A stretch of DNA of 40,441 bases. Origin: Betaproteobacteria bacterium HGW-Betaproteobacteria-12. Its GTDB lineage: Bacteria > Pseudomonadota > Gammaproteobacteria > Burkholderiales > Rhodocyclaceae. Below the pieces are notes generated by a model. That model ran no database searches. It was not told the origin of the DNA and saw nothing but the letters and a program-made list of their open reading frames with translations. The position numbers and the translations under genes were made by a program. The stretch is from NCBI GenBank assembly GCA_002842345.1, contig PHCU01000017.1:1-40441 (forward strand), written 5' to 3'. Positions 31,481-38,735 of the stretch are shown piece after piece (within the stretch, counting starts at the first letter, position 1; each line of letters begins with the position of its first letter).

Positions 31481-32857
31481 ATGCCAGCTTATGCCTACAC
31501 CCTCGCCGGCCAGCACTGGCAGTTCGGCGACCTGAAGACCCTGCTGGCGCGGGCAACGCCCCTGCGCAGCGGTGACTGCCTGGCCGGCGTCGCCGCCCAG
31601 AGCGCCGAGGAGCGGGTGGCGGCGCAATGGGCGCTGGCCGAGTTGCCGCTGGCCACCTTCCTCAACGACTGTGTCGTTCCCTACGAAAGCGACGAAGTCA
31701 GCCGGCTGATCATCGACAGCCACGATGCCGCCGCCTTCGCCCCGGTCCGCCACCTGACGGTCGGCGATTTTCGCGACTGGCTGCTGTCGGACGCCGCCGA
31801 CACGGCGGCGCTGGCCGCGCTGGCGCCCGGCGTCACGCCGGAAATGGCGGCGGCGGTGAGCAAGCTGATGCGTCTGCAGGATCTGGTGCTGGTCGCCCGC
31901 AAGTGCCGGGTGACCACCGCCTTCCGCAGCACCATCGGCCTGCCCGGCCGGCTGTCCACACGGCTGCAGCCGAACGACCCGACTGACGATCCGGCCGGCA
32001 TCGCCGCTAGCCTGCTCGACGGCCTGCTCTATGGCTGCGGCGATGCGGTGATCGGCATCAACCCGGCCAGCGACAGTGTGCCGGCGGTGGCGGCGCTGCT
32101 GCAAATGCTCGACGGCATCATCGCCAAGTACGCGATCCCGACCCAGGCCTGCGTGCTGACCCACATCACCACCACGCTGGCGGCGATCGAACGCGGCCTG
32201 CCGGTGGACCTAGTGTTCCAGTCGATCGCCGGCACCGAGCAGGCCAACCGCAGTTTCGGCATCGACCTGGCGCTGCTCGACGAAGGCCGCCAGGCGGCAC
32301 TGAGCCTCGGCCGCGGTACGGTCGGCACCAACGTCATGTATTTCGAGACCGGGCAGGGCAGCGCGCTGTCGGCCGGCGCCCATCACGGGCTCGACCAGCA
32401 GACCTGCGAGGCGCGCGCCTACGCCGTCGCCCGCCATTTCCGGCCGTTACTGGTCAATAGCGTGGTCGGCTTCATCGGCCCGGAATACCTGTACAACGGC
32501 AAACAGATCATCCGCGCCGGGCTGGAAGACCACTTCTGCGGCAAGCTGCTCGGCCTGCCGATGGGCTGCGACATCTGCTACACCAACCACGCCGAGGCCG
32601 ATCAGGACGACCTCGACGCGCTGCTGACGCTGCTCGCCGCCGCCGGCTGCAACTTCATCATGGGCGTGCCCGGCGGCGACGACATCATGCTCAATTACCA
32701 GAGCACCTCGTTTCACGACGCGCTCTACGTCCGCCGCCTGCTCGGCCTGCGGGCGGCGCCGGAATTCGAGGCCTGGCTGGCGCGCATTGGTATCGACGCG
32801 CCGGGCACGCTGCCGGCGGCCTTCGCCGCCGTGCTGCCAGGAGCCGCTGATGCGTGA
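31481..32857 (+). CDS. eutB: Ethanolamine ammonia-lyase large subunit
   Basis: This 458-residue subunit belongs to the adenosylcobalamin-dependent enzyme that splits ethanolamine into acetaldehyde and ammonia. Length matches the family (about 450). Characteristic stretches include AVSKLMRLQDLVLVARKC, TTAFRSTIGLPGRLSTRLQPNDPTDD-type and LDQQTCEARAYAVARHF, followed by GPEYLYNGKQIIRAGLEDHF. The active-site barrel region MGCDICYTNHAEADQDD is intact. It overlaps eutC by 8 bp. No microcompartment shell or other eut genes are present in the window, so ethanolamine breakdown here is probably the simple cytosolic type. Confidence 0.95.
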   Translation: MPAYAYTLAGQHWQFGDLKTLLARATPLRSGDCLAGVAAQSAEERVAAQWALAELPLATFLNDCVVPYESDEVSRLIIDSHDAAAFAPVRHLTVGDFRDWLLSDAADTAALAALAPGVTPEMAAAVSKLMRLQDLVLVARKCRVTTAFRSTIGLPGRLSTRLQPNDPTDDPAGIAASLLDGLLYGCGDAVIGINPASDSVPAVAALLQMLDGIIAKYAIPTQACVLTHITTTLAAIERGLPVDLVFQSIAGTEQANRSFGIDLALLDEGRQAALSLGRGTVGTNVMYFETGQGSALSAGAHHGLDQQTCEARAYAVARHFRPLLVNSVVGFIGPEYLYNGKQIIRAGLEDHFCGKLLGLPMGCDICYTNHAEADQDDLDALLTLLAAAGCNFIMGVPGGDDIMLNYQSTSFHDALYVRRLLGLRAAPEFEAWLARIGIDAPGTLPAAFAAVLPGAADA

Positions 32858-33680
32858 TCAGCCTGTTGTCTCCGCCGACGATCCGTGGTCGCTGCTGCGC
32901 CGCCTCACGACGGCGCGCATCGGCCTCGGCCGGGCCGGCGCCAGCCAGCCGACCCGCCATCACCTGGCCTTCCAGCTCGACCAGGCGCGCGCCCGCGATG
33001 CGGTGCTGACGCCGCTCGATGTCGCCCGCCTGGAACAGGAACTGGCGGCTCTCGGGCTGCCGCCGGTCGTACTGCGCAGCGCCGCCGGCGAGCGGCGGAC
33101 CTACCTGCAGCGTCCGGATCTCGGCCGCCGTCTCGACAACGAATCAGCCGCCCGGCTCGCTGCCCTGGCGCCACCCGGCGAGCCGCCCGACGTCGCATTG
33201 ATCATCGCCGACGGCCTCTCGGCGCCGGCCGTGCAGAAACACGCGCGGCCGCTGTTGCAGGCACTGCTGCCCGAATTGCCGGCCGCCTGGCGGCTGGCCC
33301 CGGTGGCCGTGGTCGAGCAGGGGCGGGTGGCGATCAGCGACGAGATCGGCGCCCTGCTGCGCGCCCGCCTGGCGGTGATCCTGATCGGCGAGCGGCCCGG
33401 CCTCAGTTCGCCGGACAGCCTCGGCGTCTATCTGACCTACGCGCCGCAAATCGGCAATACCGATGCCGGGCGCAACTGCCTGTCGAACATCCGCGAAGGC
33501 GGCCTGGGCTATGCCGAAGCGGCGCACAAGCTGCATTACCTGATGGGACAAGCGCTGCAACGCCAGCTATCCGGCGTGGCGTTGAAGGACGAGGCGCCGG
33601 GTCTGGCCGACGCCGGCGCGCGACAAGGCGCCCGGGCAGGCTGCTTCCTGCTCGGCGCGGACGAACCGCCGCCCGCCTGA
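32850..33680 (+). CDS. eutC: Ethanolamine ammonia-lyase small subunit
   Basis: This 276-residue partner of EutB completes the cobalamin-binding active complex. Family sequences include LTTARIGLGRAGASQPTRHHLAFQLDQARARDAV near residue 20, the middle VALIIADGLSAPAVQKHA, and the C-terminal ANIREGGL-like NCLSNIREGGLGYAEAA. ATG 32850 follows aggag and overlaps the eutB stop by eight bases, so the two subunits are coupled. It is convergent with a small HMA-like gene nine bases away. Confidence 0.94.
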   Translation: MRDQPVVSADDPWSLLRRLTTARIGLGRAGASQPTRHHLAFQLDQARARDAVLTPLDVARLEQELAALGLPPVVLRSAAGERRTYLQRPDLGRRLDNESAARLAALAPPGEPPDVALIIADGLSAPAVQKHARPLLQALLPELPAAWRLAPVAVVEQGRVAISDEIGALLRARLAVILIGERPGLSSPDSLGVYLTYAPQIGNTDAGRNCLSNIREGGLGYAEAAHKLHYLMGQALQRQLSGVALKDEAPGLADAGARQGARAGCFLLGADEPPPA

Positions 33681-33694
33681 ACGCCGCTTCAGGC
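33675..33694. terminator. Hairpin spanning convergent stop codons (eutC / HMA-like gene)
   Basis: A perfect 7-bp stem (gcctgaa/ttcaggc) with a 6-nt loop contains the TGA of both genes. There is no T run. It may act as a weak bidirectional terminator. Confidence 0.35.
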
Positions 33695-33901
33695 CGTGTA
33701 TTCGGCCTTGAAGCCGGCTTCGTCGATGGCCTGCAGGATGTCTTCCGGGCTGACGAAGTTGCCGTGTTCGATGGTCGCGTCGCCTTTTTCCAGCGAGATG
33801 TCGATGTGGCCGATGCTCGGCAGATCCTGGATGGCGTTGGCCAGGGCGCGAACGCTGTCGGCGTCGCGCAGGCCGCCGACGCTGACGTGCAGTCTGTGCA
33901 T
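33689..33901 (-). CDS. Small HMA-like (ferredoxin-fold) protein without the CxxC metal site
   Basis: The protein has 70 residues and the beta-alpha-beta pattern of heavy-metal-associated domains: MHRLHVSVGGLRDADSVRALANAIQ, then IGHIDISLEKGDATIEH and SPEDILQAIDEAGFKAEY. The loop that normally carries GMTCxxC reads GGLRDADS and there is no cysteine anywhere, so it should not bind copper in the classical way. An excellent ggaggg ribosome site lies three bases before the ATG, which supports a real, translated gene. It stands alone, convergent with eutC and divergent from the HflX-type gene. Confidence 0.75.
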   Translation of the reverse strand: MHRLHVSVGGLRDADSVRALANAIQDLPSIGHIDISLEKGDATIEHGNFVSPEDILQAIDEAGFKAEYTA

Positions 33902-34026
33902 ATACCCTCCGCCTGTGGTGGGATTCCATAGCCTGAGGCAACGATTGTGGCCGGAAGTTCGCGCCCGGCCGGGCTGATTGCCGGGTACACTCCGCCCTCG
34001 CCCAATTGCCGAGAAGCCGTTCCCGA

Positions 34027-35334
34027 ATGTCCGTCGAATTAAGAGAAAAGCCCGCTGTCGCCGTCGTTGCGGCCGTCCAGCTGCCCAGCGTCAGCGATGT
34101 CGAGTTCGAATCCTCGCTGGCCGAACTGCGCGAACTGGCCAAGACCCTCGGCTACAGGGTGATCGATACCTTCATTCAGAAGCGCGGCGGCTTCGATACG
34201 ACGTCCTATGTCGGCGTCGGCAAGTGCCAGGAAATCGCCCATTACATCGAGCACACGGCCGGCTGTGAGATCGACGCCATTCTCGTCGATCACGAGATCT
34301 CGCCATCGCAGGCGCGCAACCTGGAAAAGGCCACCGGCTGCCCGGTGATGGACCGGACCATGGTCATTCTCGAGATCTTCCACAACAACGCCCGCTCGCG
34401 CGCCGCCAAGGCCCAGGTCGAGATCGCCCGCCTCGGCTACATGGCGCCGCGCCTGCGCGAGGCGGCCAAGCTGGCCGGGCCGCAGGGGCGGCAGCGCAGC
34501 GGCGTCGGCGGCCGCGGCGCCGGCGAATCGCATACCGAACTGGACCGGCGCAAGATCCGCGACCGCATCGCAGAGCTGCAGCTGGAAATCGTCGCCATGG
34601 ACGCCGAGCGCCAGACCCAGCGCGCCCGCCGCCACGAACGCCAGGGCCTGGCCAGCGTCGCCCTGGTCGGCTACACCAATGCCGGCAAGTCCACGCTGAT
34701 GCGGGCGCTGACCGGCAGCGAAGTGCTGGTCGCCAACAAGCTGTTCGCCACGCTCGACACCACGGTGCGCACGCTGCACCCGGAAAGCGTGCCGCGCGTG
34801 CTGGTCAGCGACACCGTCGGTTTCATCAAGAACCTGCCGCACGGCCTGGTCGCCTCGTTCAAGTCGACCCTCGACGAGGCGCTCGATGCCGGCCTGCTGC
34901 TGCACGTAATCGACGCCAGCGACCCCGGTTTCGAACGCCAGCTGGAAGTCACCGAGCACGTGCTGGCCGAGATCAGCGCCGACACGCTGCCGCGCCTGCG
35001 CATCTTCAACAAGATCGACCACGTCGGCGACGCGGAGGCGCAGGCCGAGTGCACGGCGCGGCTGCACGAGAACTACCCGGACTGCGTGGTGATGAGCGCC
35101 CGCCGGCCGGAGGACGTGGCCCGCCTGCGCCTCAAAATCATCGCCTTCTTCCAGCAGGGGCTGGTCGAGGCCGAATTGTTCCTGCCCTGGTCGGCGCAGC
35201 AGCTGCGTGGCGAAATCTACGCCCGCTGCCAGGTCCTCGCCGAACGGGCCGACGAAGACGGCGCCTTCTTCAGCATCCGCGGCGAGCCGGCCACCGTCGA
35301 CAGCTTGCGCGAGCAGTTCGCCCAGGTCGCCTGA
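34027..35334 (+). CDS. HflX-type ribosome-associated GTPase (divergent)
   Basis: The protein has 435 residues. The N-terminal HflX domain (about 15-150) contains DTFIQKRGGFDTTSYVGVGK and VDHEISPSQARNLEKATGCPVMDRT. A coiled-coil helix and a G domain (about 205-365) follow, with GYTNAGKST (P-loop), FATLDTT (switch I), DTVGFIKNLP (G3) and NKID (G4). HflX splits stalled ribosomes in other bacteria. The linker normally reading GPGETQLETDRR reads GAGESHTELDRR here. The gene is not beside hfq, so it may be a second, non-canonical HflX paralogue; that needs a genome check. ATG 34027 was chosen as the start of the conserved region. Confidence 0.88.
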   Translation: MSVELREKPAVAVVAAVQLPSVSDVEFESSLAELRELAKTLGYRVIDTFIQKRGGFDTTSYVGVGKCQEIAHYIEHTAGCEIDAILVDHEISPSQARNLEKATGCPVMDRTMVILEIFHNNARSRAAKAQVEIARLGYMAPRLREAAKLAGPQGRQRSGVGGRGAGESHTELDRRKIRDRIAELQLEIVAMDAERQTQRARRHERQGLASVALVGYTNAGKSTLMRALTGSEVLVANKLFATLDTTVRTLHPESVPRVLVSDTVGFIKNLPHGLVASFKSTLDEALDAGLLLHVIDASDPGFERQLEVTEHVLAEISADTLPRLRIFNKIDHVGDAEAQAECTARLHENYPDCVVMSARRPEDVARLRLKIIAFFQQGLVEAELFLPWSAQQLRGEIYARCQVLAERADEDGAFFSIRGEPATVDSLREQFAQVA

Positions 35335-35357
35335 GGCCGGCGCCCGGCGGGCCTCAG
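35331..35357. terminator. Hairpin spanning convergent stop codons (hflX-type / FliD-C-like gene)
   Basis: A perfect 8-bp stem (ctgaggcc/ggcctcag) contains the TGA of both convergent genes, with a GC-rich 11-nt loop. No T run follows. It could serve as a bidirectional terminator. Confidence 0.4.
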
Positions 35358-36316
35358 GTGCTGGTGCCGCGCATGGCGTTGTAGGCGGCCAGGGCGCGGG
35401 CCACGTCGCCGCTCGGCTTGGCCGCGTCGCCGAGGCCGAACTCGGCCTGCAGGGCGCTCTTGTTCTGGTCCAGGTAGTCGATGACGCGGGACAGGTTGCT
35501 CATCCGGTTGGGGATGAAGTTGTTGGGCGAATTGAGCAGTTCCGCCGACTTGGCGAAATTGCCGCTGAATTCGCGGATGGCGCTCACTGCGCCGCCAGGG
35601 TTGCCGGCCAGCATTGAATCGAGCTTGGTCATATCGAGGCTGGCCATGTTGCTCACCGGGTCGATCTCGAGGCCGAGTGCGCCCATGCCACGGACGCCGC
35701 TGCCAGCGCCGTTGAAGATGCTCTCGACGCTCTGCTCCAGTTCCCATTGCGAGACCGTCGCCGCATGCGTGCCGGCGAGCAGCCCGCCGTTAGCCAGCAC
35801 CTCGTCGAAGCGGTCGATCCAGCCGTTGTAGGCGGCGACGAATTCGTTCAGCCGGCTGCGGATGTCGGCGGTCGTGCTGCTGCCGTCGATGGTGCCGAGC
35901 TTGCCGGCCTCCTGCTGCATGGTCGACACATAACTCGCCATGTCGGTCATTTCGGCGAATTCGGCGCGGTAGCTGACGTCCCGGCGGTTGATGTCGCTCA
36001 TCATCCGGTAGCCCGATTCCGGATCGAACAGCGCGCTGTTGCGCCCGGTCGCCGACAGGCCGGCGAGCGGGCCGGCATTGCCGAGCAGCGCTTCCAGCGA
36101 CGTCGCCGGCGCATTGCCGCCGCCGAGCAGGCCGCCGACGCCACCGCTGTTGGCGACCGACGACATCAGCATGCCGATGGTCTGCGACTTGAAGTCGGCC
36201 AGGCGTTCCTTGAAGGTGGCGAGGAATTCGCCACCGGCCGCCGGCTTTTGGCCGGCCTTGACGCCTTGCTGTGGGGAGAACTCGACCCCGGTAACGTTGA
36301 TTCGATTGACTGACAT
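35354..36316 (-). CDS. Protein with a FliD C-terminal-like region, orphan
   Basis: This protein of 320 residues has no signal peptide or membrane helix. Residues about 150-275 resemble the C-terminal part of flagellar cap protein FliD: IRSRLNEFVAAYNGWIDRF, a GLLAGTHAATVSQWELEQSVESIF segment, MGALGLEIDPVSNMASLDMTKLDSML and NPGGAVSAIREF. The N-terminal FliD region that joins the filament is missing and no flagellar gene is nearby. The residues before it (about 1-120) are Gly/Ala rich and unrecognised. A strong ggagg ribosome site precedes ATG 36316. It may be a secreted or filament-associated protein of unknown role. Confidence 0.7.
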   Translation of the reverse strand: MSVNRINVTGVEFSPQQGVKAGQKPAAGGEFLATFKERLADFKSQTIGMLMSSVANSGGVGGLLGGGNAPATSLEALLGNAGPLAGLSATGRNSALFDPESGYRMMSDINRRDVSYRAEFAEMTDMASYVSTMQQEAGKLGTIDGSSTTADIRSRLNEFVAAYNGWIDRFDEVLANGGLLAGTHAATVSQWELEQSVESIFNGAGSGVRGMGALGLEIDPVSNMASLDMTKLDSMLAGNPGGAVSAIREFSGNFAKSAELLNSPNNFIPNRMSNLSRVIDYLDQNKSALQAEFGLGDAAKPSGDVARALAAYNAMRGTST

Positions 36317-36335
36317 GTTGCCTCCGACTGCAGCT

Positions 36336-36394
36336 GATGGCGGATCGCCATCGCGTTACTGATGGGTCGTTTCAAGCAACAAATACGCCCATCA
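36336..36394. promoter_or_regulatory. Two inverted repeats in the leader of the FliD-C-like gene
   Basis: A 7-bp dyad with a 3-nt centre (gatggcg-gat-cgccatc, 36336-36352) lies 19 bp upstream of the minus-strand ATG. A second dyad (tgatggg/cccatca, 36360-36366 and 36388-36394) adjoins it. They may be leader hairpins or repressor sites. The rest of the gap to 36514 shows nothing I can identify. Confidence 0.35.
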
Positions 36395-36514
36395 CCGGAA
36401 AGGCTGGCCGTTCGTTCCGGCCTTGTCGGGCAGATGGCCGGCCGCACAAGGCAGGGCGTCCGGTGGCGGGAAATGGCGAATGGATGGGCCGGCCGCGACC
36501 GTCGACCGTGCTGC

Positions 36515-36564
36515 AAAAAAATTGCCGGGAGGGCGGCAATTCACGCCGCGCTCCCGGCAATTTT
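36515..36564 (-). terminator. Rho-independent terminator of the Csp-type gene
   Basis: A perfect 14-bp inverted repeat (36518-36531 with 36551-36564; core ttgccgggag/ctcccggcaa) with a 19-nt loop ends in a run of seven T residues on the minus strand. It lies 45 bp after the copper-storage gene stop. Only four T residues follow in the plus direction. Confidence 0.88.
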
Positions 36565-36608
36565 CCGCCCGGCGTTTGCCGGTTGGTCCCTGGCTTGGCT
36601 GGCGGCGA

Positions 36609-37055
36609 TCAGATCGCCAGCTTCTTGCACTCCTTCAGGCAGGCGGCGCAGGAATCGGCGCAGGCCTTGCATTCGGCGTGCTTCTTCTCGTGCTTGCGGC
36701 ACTCCTTCTCGCAATTGCTGCAGACGTCGCTGGCGACTTTGGCCAGCGCCGGCATGAACCGGGAGTCCTGGGAGGCGACTTTCATCAGCGCCGTGCAGAT
36801 GGCCAGCAATTCGTTGACCGACTGGGCGCAGGCGGCCATTTCCTTGTCGCCCTTGCCGAGCAGCACCAGGCAATGGGCCAGGCAGGCCTCGCCGGTTTGC
36901 AGGCAGTCGCTGGCGGTGGTGATCAGCGCCGCGTTCGCCTTGCCCATCGCCCCGTGATCGTGGTGGTGATGTTCATGGTCGGCCGCCAGCGCATTCGTCG
37001 AGACAGCGCCGGCAACGGCAGTGGCAAGGGTTTTCAGCATTTCACGTCGTTCCAT
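36609..37055 (-). CDS. Four-helix-bundle copper-storage protein (Csp type, Tat-exported)
   Basis: The protein has 148 residues. The N-terminus MERREMLKTLATAVAGAVSTNALA looks like a twin-arginine signal. A His-rich stretch (HEHHHHDH) follows, then four helices carrying 13 cysteines (for example SDCLQTGEACLAHC, VCSNCEKEC, AECKACADSCAACLKEC) that point into the bundle in known Csp proteins. Csp1 of Methylosinus, which is Tat-exported and binds many Cu(I) ions, is described with 13 cysteines as well. Storage or detoxification of Cu(I) in the periplasm is the expected role. The ggaggagg ribosome site supports ATG 37055; the frame is open nine codons further upstream. No copper regulator is adjacent. 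Confidence 0.9.
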   Translation of the reverse strand: MERREMLKTLATAVAGAVSTNALAADHEHHHHDHGAMGKANAALITTASDCLQTGEACLAHCLVLLGKGDKEMAACAQSVNELLAICTALMKVASQDSRFMPALAKVASDVCSNCEKECRKHEKKHAECKACADSCAACLKECKKLAI

Positions 37056-37143
37056 GGGGCCTCCTCCCGATTGATTGGTCATTCAGTATAGGGGGCCGGT
37101 AGTTCAGGCGAAAGTGGGGCGATGGCAGTGCGGATTCACGCCT

Positions 37144-37171
37144 CTTGAACTTTTCGCCGCGGCGCCTATAT
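37144..37171 (+). promoter_or_regulatory. Sigma-32-type heat-shock promoter for the Hsp20 genes
   Basis: CTTGAA (37144-37149) followed after 15 bp by CCTATAT (37165-37171) closely matches the sigma-32 pattern CTTGAA-N13-15-CCCCATNT. It lies about 55 bp upstream of the first of three Hsp20 genes. Confidence 0.65.
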
Positions 37172-37224
37172 CGGGAATGTGGGGCACGCCCTTGTGCCCC
37201 CAAGGTACGAAAGGAGATGACTTC

Positions 37225-37665
37225 ATGATCTACCGCTCCCTGTTTCCCCGCGATTTCCTCGCCGAACTGGAGCGCCTGCAGAGCGAGGTGCGCCAGAATT
37301 TCGACCTTTCGCCGAGCATTCGCGGCTTTACCCGCGGCGGCTTCCCGGCGCTGAACGTCGGTTCGACGGCGAAATCCATCGAGATCTACGCCTTCGCCCC
37401 CGGCGTCGATCCGGCAAGCATCGACGTGCAACTGGAGAAGGGCGTGCTGACCGTCGCCGGCGAACGGCCGAGCCAGTTGCCGGCGGCCGAGACGCAGGCC
37501 ACCGCGCATATCGACGAGCGCTTCAGCGGTCGCTTCCGCCGCGTCGTCACGCTACCCGACGACATCGACGCCAGTGCCGTGGCCGCCCGCTATCGCGACG
37601 GCGTGCTGCACATCAGCATCCAGCGCCAGGAAGCGGCCCAGCCGCGGCGCATCAACATTCAGTAA
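37225..37665 (+). CDS. Small heat-shock protein Hsp20 (1)
   Basis: The protein has 146 residues with an alpha-crystallin domain (about 45-138). Marks are VEIYAFAPGVDPASIDVQLEKGVLTVAGER-type strands, ERFSGRFRRVVTLPDDID and YRDGVLHISIQR. The C-terminal INI is the IxI motif that joins subunits in oligomers. It should hold unfolded proteins until DnaK/ClpB refold them. A strong aaaggag ribosome site precedes ATG 37225, and a sigma-32-like promoter lies upstream. The next Hsp20 gene starts 10 bp after its stop. Confidence 0.93.
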   Translation: MIYRSLFPRDFLAELERLQSEVRQNFDLSPSIRGFTRGGFPALNVGSTAKSIEIYAFAPGVDPASIDVQLEKGVLTVAGERPSQLPAAETQATAHIDERFSGRFRRVVTLPDDIDASAVAARYRDGVLHISIQRQEAAQPRRINIQ

Positions 37666-37675
37666 GGAGGTCACC

Positions 37676-38056
37676 ATGAGCGAAACCACTGCCGTCAGCA
37701 AGGACACCCGGGCCCCGGTCGAGAGCGCTGCGCTGGTGCCGCCGGTCGACGTCATCGAGGACGCCGGCGGCATCACGCTGTATGCCGACCTGCCCGGCGT
37801 GCCGAAGGACAAGCTGAATCTGCACGTCGATGCCGACACCCTGACCATCGAAGGCGAGCTCGGCCTGGCCCTGCCGGAAGGCATGGAATCGACCCACGCC
37901 GAAGTCGGCCTGGCGCGCTACCGGCGCAGCTTCACGCTGTCGCGCGAACTCGATGCCGACAAGGTCGATGCCGCCTTCGACAACGGCGTGCTGCGCCTGC
38001 GCATTCCCAAGGCCGAGCACGCGCTGCCGCGCAAGATCGCGATCGCGGTCAGCTGA
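37676..38056 (+). CDS. Small heat-shock protein Hsp20 (2)
   Basis: The protein has 126 residues with an alpha-crystallin domain (about 22-115): PVDVIEDAGGITLYADLPGVPKDKLNLH, ARYRRSFTLSRELD and FDNGVLRLRIPKAE. It ends in KIAIAVS, containing an IxI motif. An aaggagg ribosome site is placed seven bases before ATG 37676. Its sequence differs clearly from the first copy, so mixed oligomers are more likely than simple redundancy. Confidence 0.93.
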   Translation: MSETTAVSKDTRAPVESAALVPPVDVIEDAGGITLYADLPGVPKDKLNLHVDADTLTIEGELGLALPEGMESTHAEVGLARYRRSFTLSRELDADKVDAAFDNGVLRLRIPKAEHALPRKIAIAVS

Positions 38057-38101
38057 AACCCCGCGGCCGGCGGCACGCTGCCGGCCGCCAAGGAGAGAAG
38101 C

Positions 38102-38608
38102 ATGAACCTGGAAAACATGAAAGACAGCGTCGAATCGCTGTGGAACTCGTTGGCCGAAGGCTGGCAGCACCTGCGCCAGTCGGCCGCCACGGCGCTGACC
38201 CACTTCAAGCCGGGCAGCGACTCGGCGATGCCGTCGGCCAAGGAGGTGGACGACCTGAGCTACCTGCCGACCCGCGGCTGGGCGATGCTCGGCGGCGACG
38301 TCTTCGAGGACGACAAGCGGCTGGTGGTGCGCCTGGAAGTGCCGGGCATGGAGAAGCCGGATTTCGCCATCGAGGTCTTCGACGGCCGCCTGGTGGTCAC
38401 CGGCGAAAAGCGCTTCCAGCGCGAAAGCAGCGAAGGCCGCTGGCAGATCGTCCAGTGCGCCTACGGCTCGTTCCGCCGCGAAATCCCGCTGACCGCGCGG
38501 GTGGCGCTCGACGAAGCGCGGGCGAGCTACAGCAACGGCGTGCTGCGCATCGAATTGCGCAAGCTGGAGCCGGGGCCGCCGCGCTCGCTGACGATACCGG
38601 TCGAGTAG
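38102..38608 (+). CDS. Small heat-shock protein Hsp20 (3)
   Basis: The protein has 168 residues. Its N-terminal arm (about 1-55) is longer than in the other two and helical (LWNSLAEGWQHLRQSAATAL). The alpha-crystallin domain follows (about 62-158): GDVFEDDKRLVVRLEVPGMEK, YGSFRREIPLTARV and YSNGVLRIELRK. LTIPVE at the end replaces the IxI motif with LxI. The gap of 45 bp to the second Hsp20 has aaggagag before the ATG. It closes the heat-shock operon; a hairpin follows. Confidence 0.92.
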   Translation: MNLENMKDSVESLWNSLAEGWQHLRQSAATALTHFKPGSDSAMPSAKEVDDLSYLPTRGWAMLGGDVFEDDKRLVVRLEVPGMEKPDFAIEVFDGRLVVTGEKRFQRESSEGRWQIVQCAYGSFRREIPLTARVALDEARASYSNGVLRIELRKLEPGPPRSLTIPVE

Positions 38609-38671
38609 CGCCGCCCGCCCGGCCGCTGCGGAACTTCTGCCGGCGTCGACGATCATCCGTCTGTTGAGGCC

Positions 38672-38690
38672 GCGCCGGCGTGACCGGCGC
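38672..38690. other. GC-rich hairpin between the Hsp20 genes and the BNR gene
   Basis: A perfect 7-bp stem (gcgccgg/ccggcgc) with a 5-nt loop lies in the 127-bp gap. It has no T run, so it may only attenuate read-through. No promoter for the BNR gene was recognised. Confidence 0.35.
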
Positions 38691-38735
38691 CTATCGCAGA
38701 CGAAGGACGGCGCGTGCGCCGGCAAGGAGGCGACA

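Noticed and set aside
36369..36957. Open frames on both strands in the gap before the FliD-C-like gene and over the Csp-type gene
   Set aside because: They lack ribosome sites and domain signals and overlap a clear terminator and the intact minus-strand copper-storage gene.
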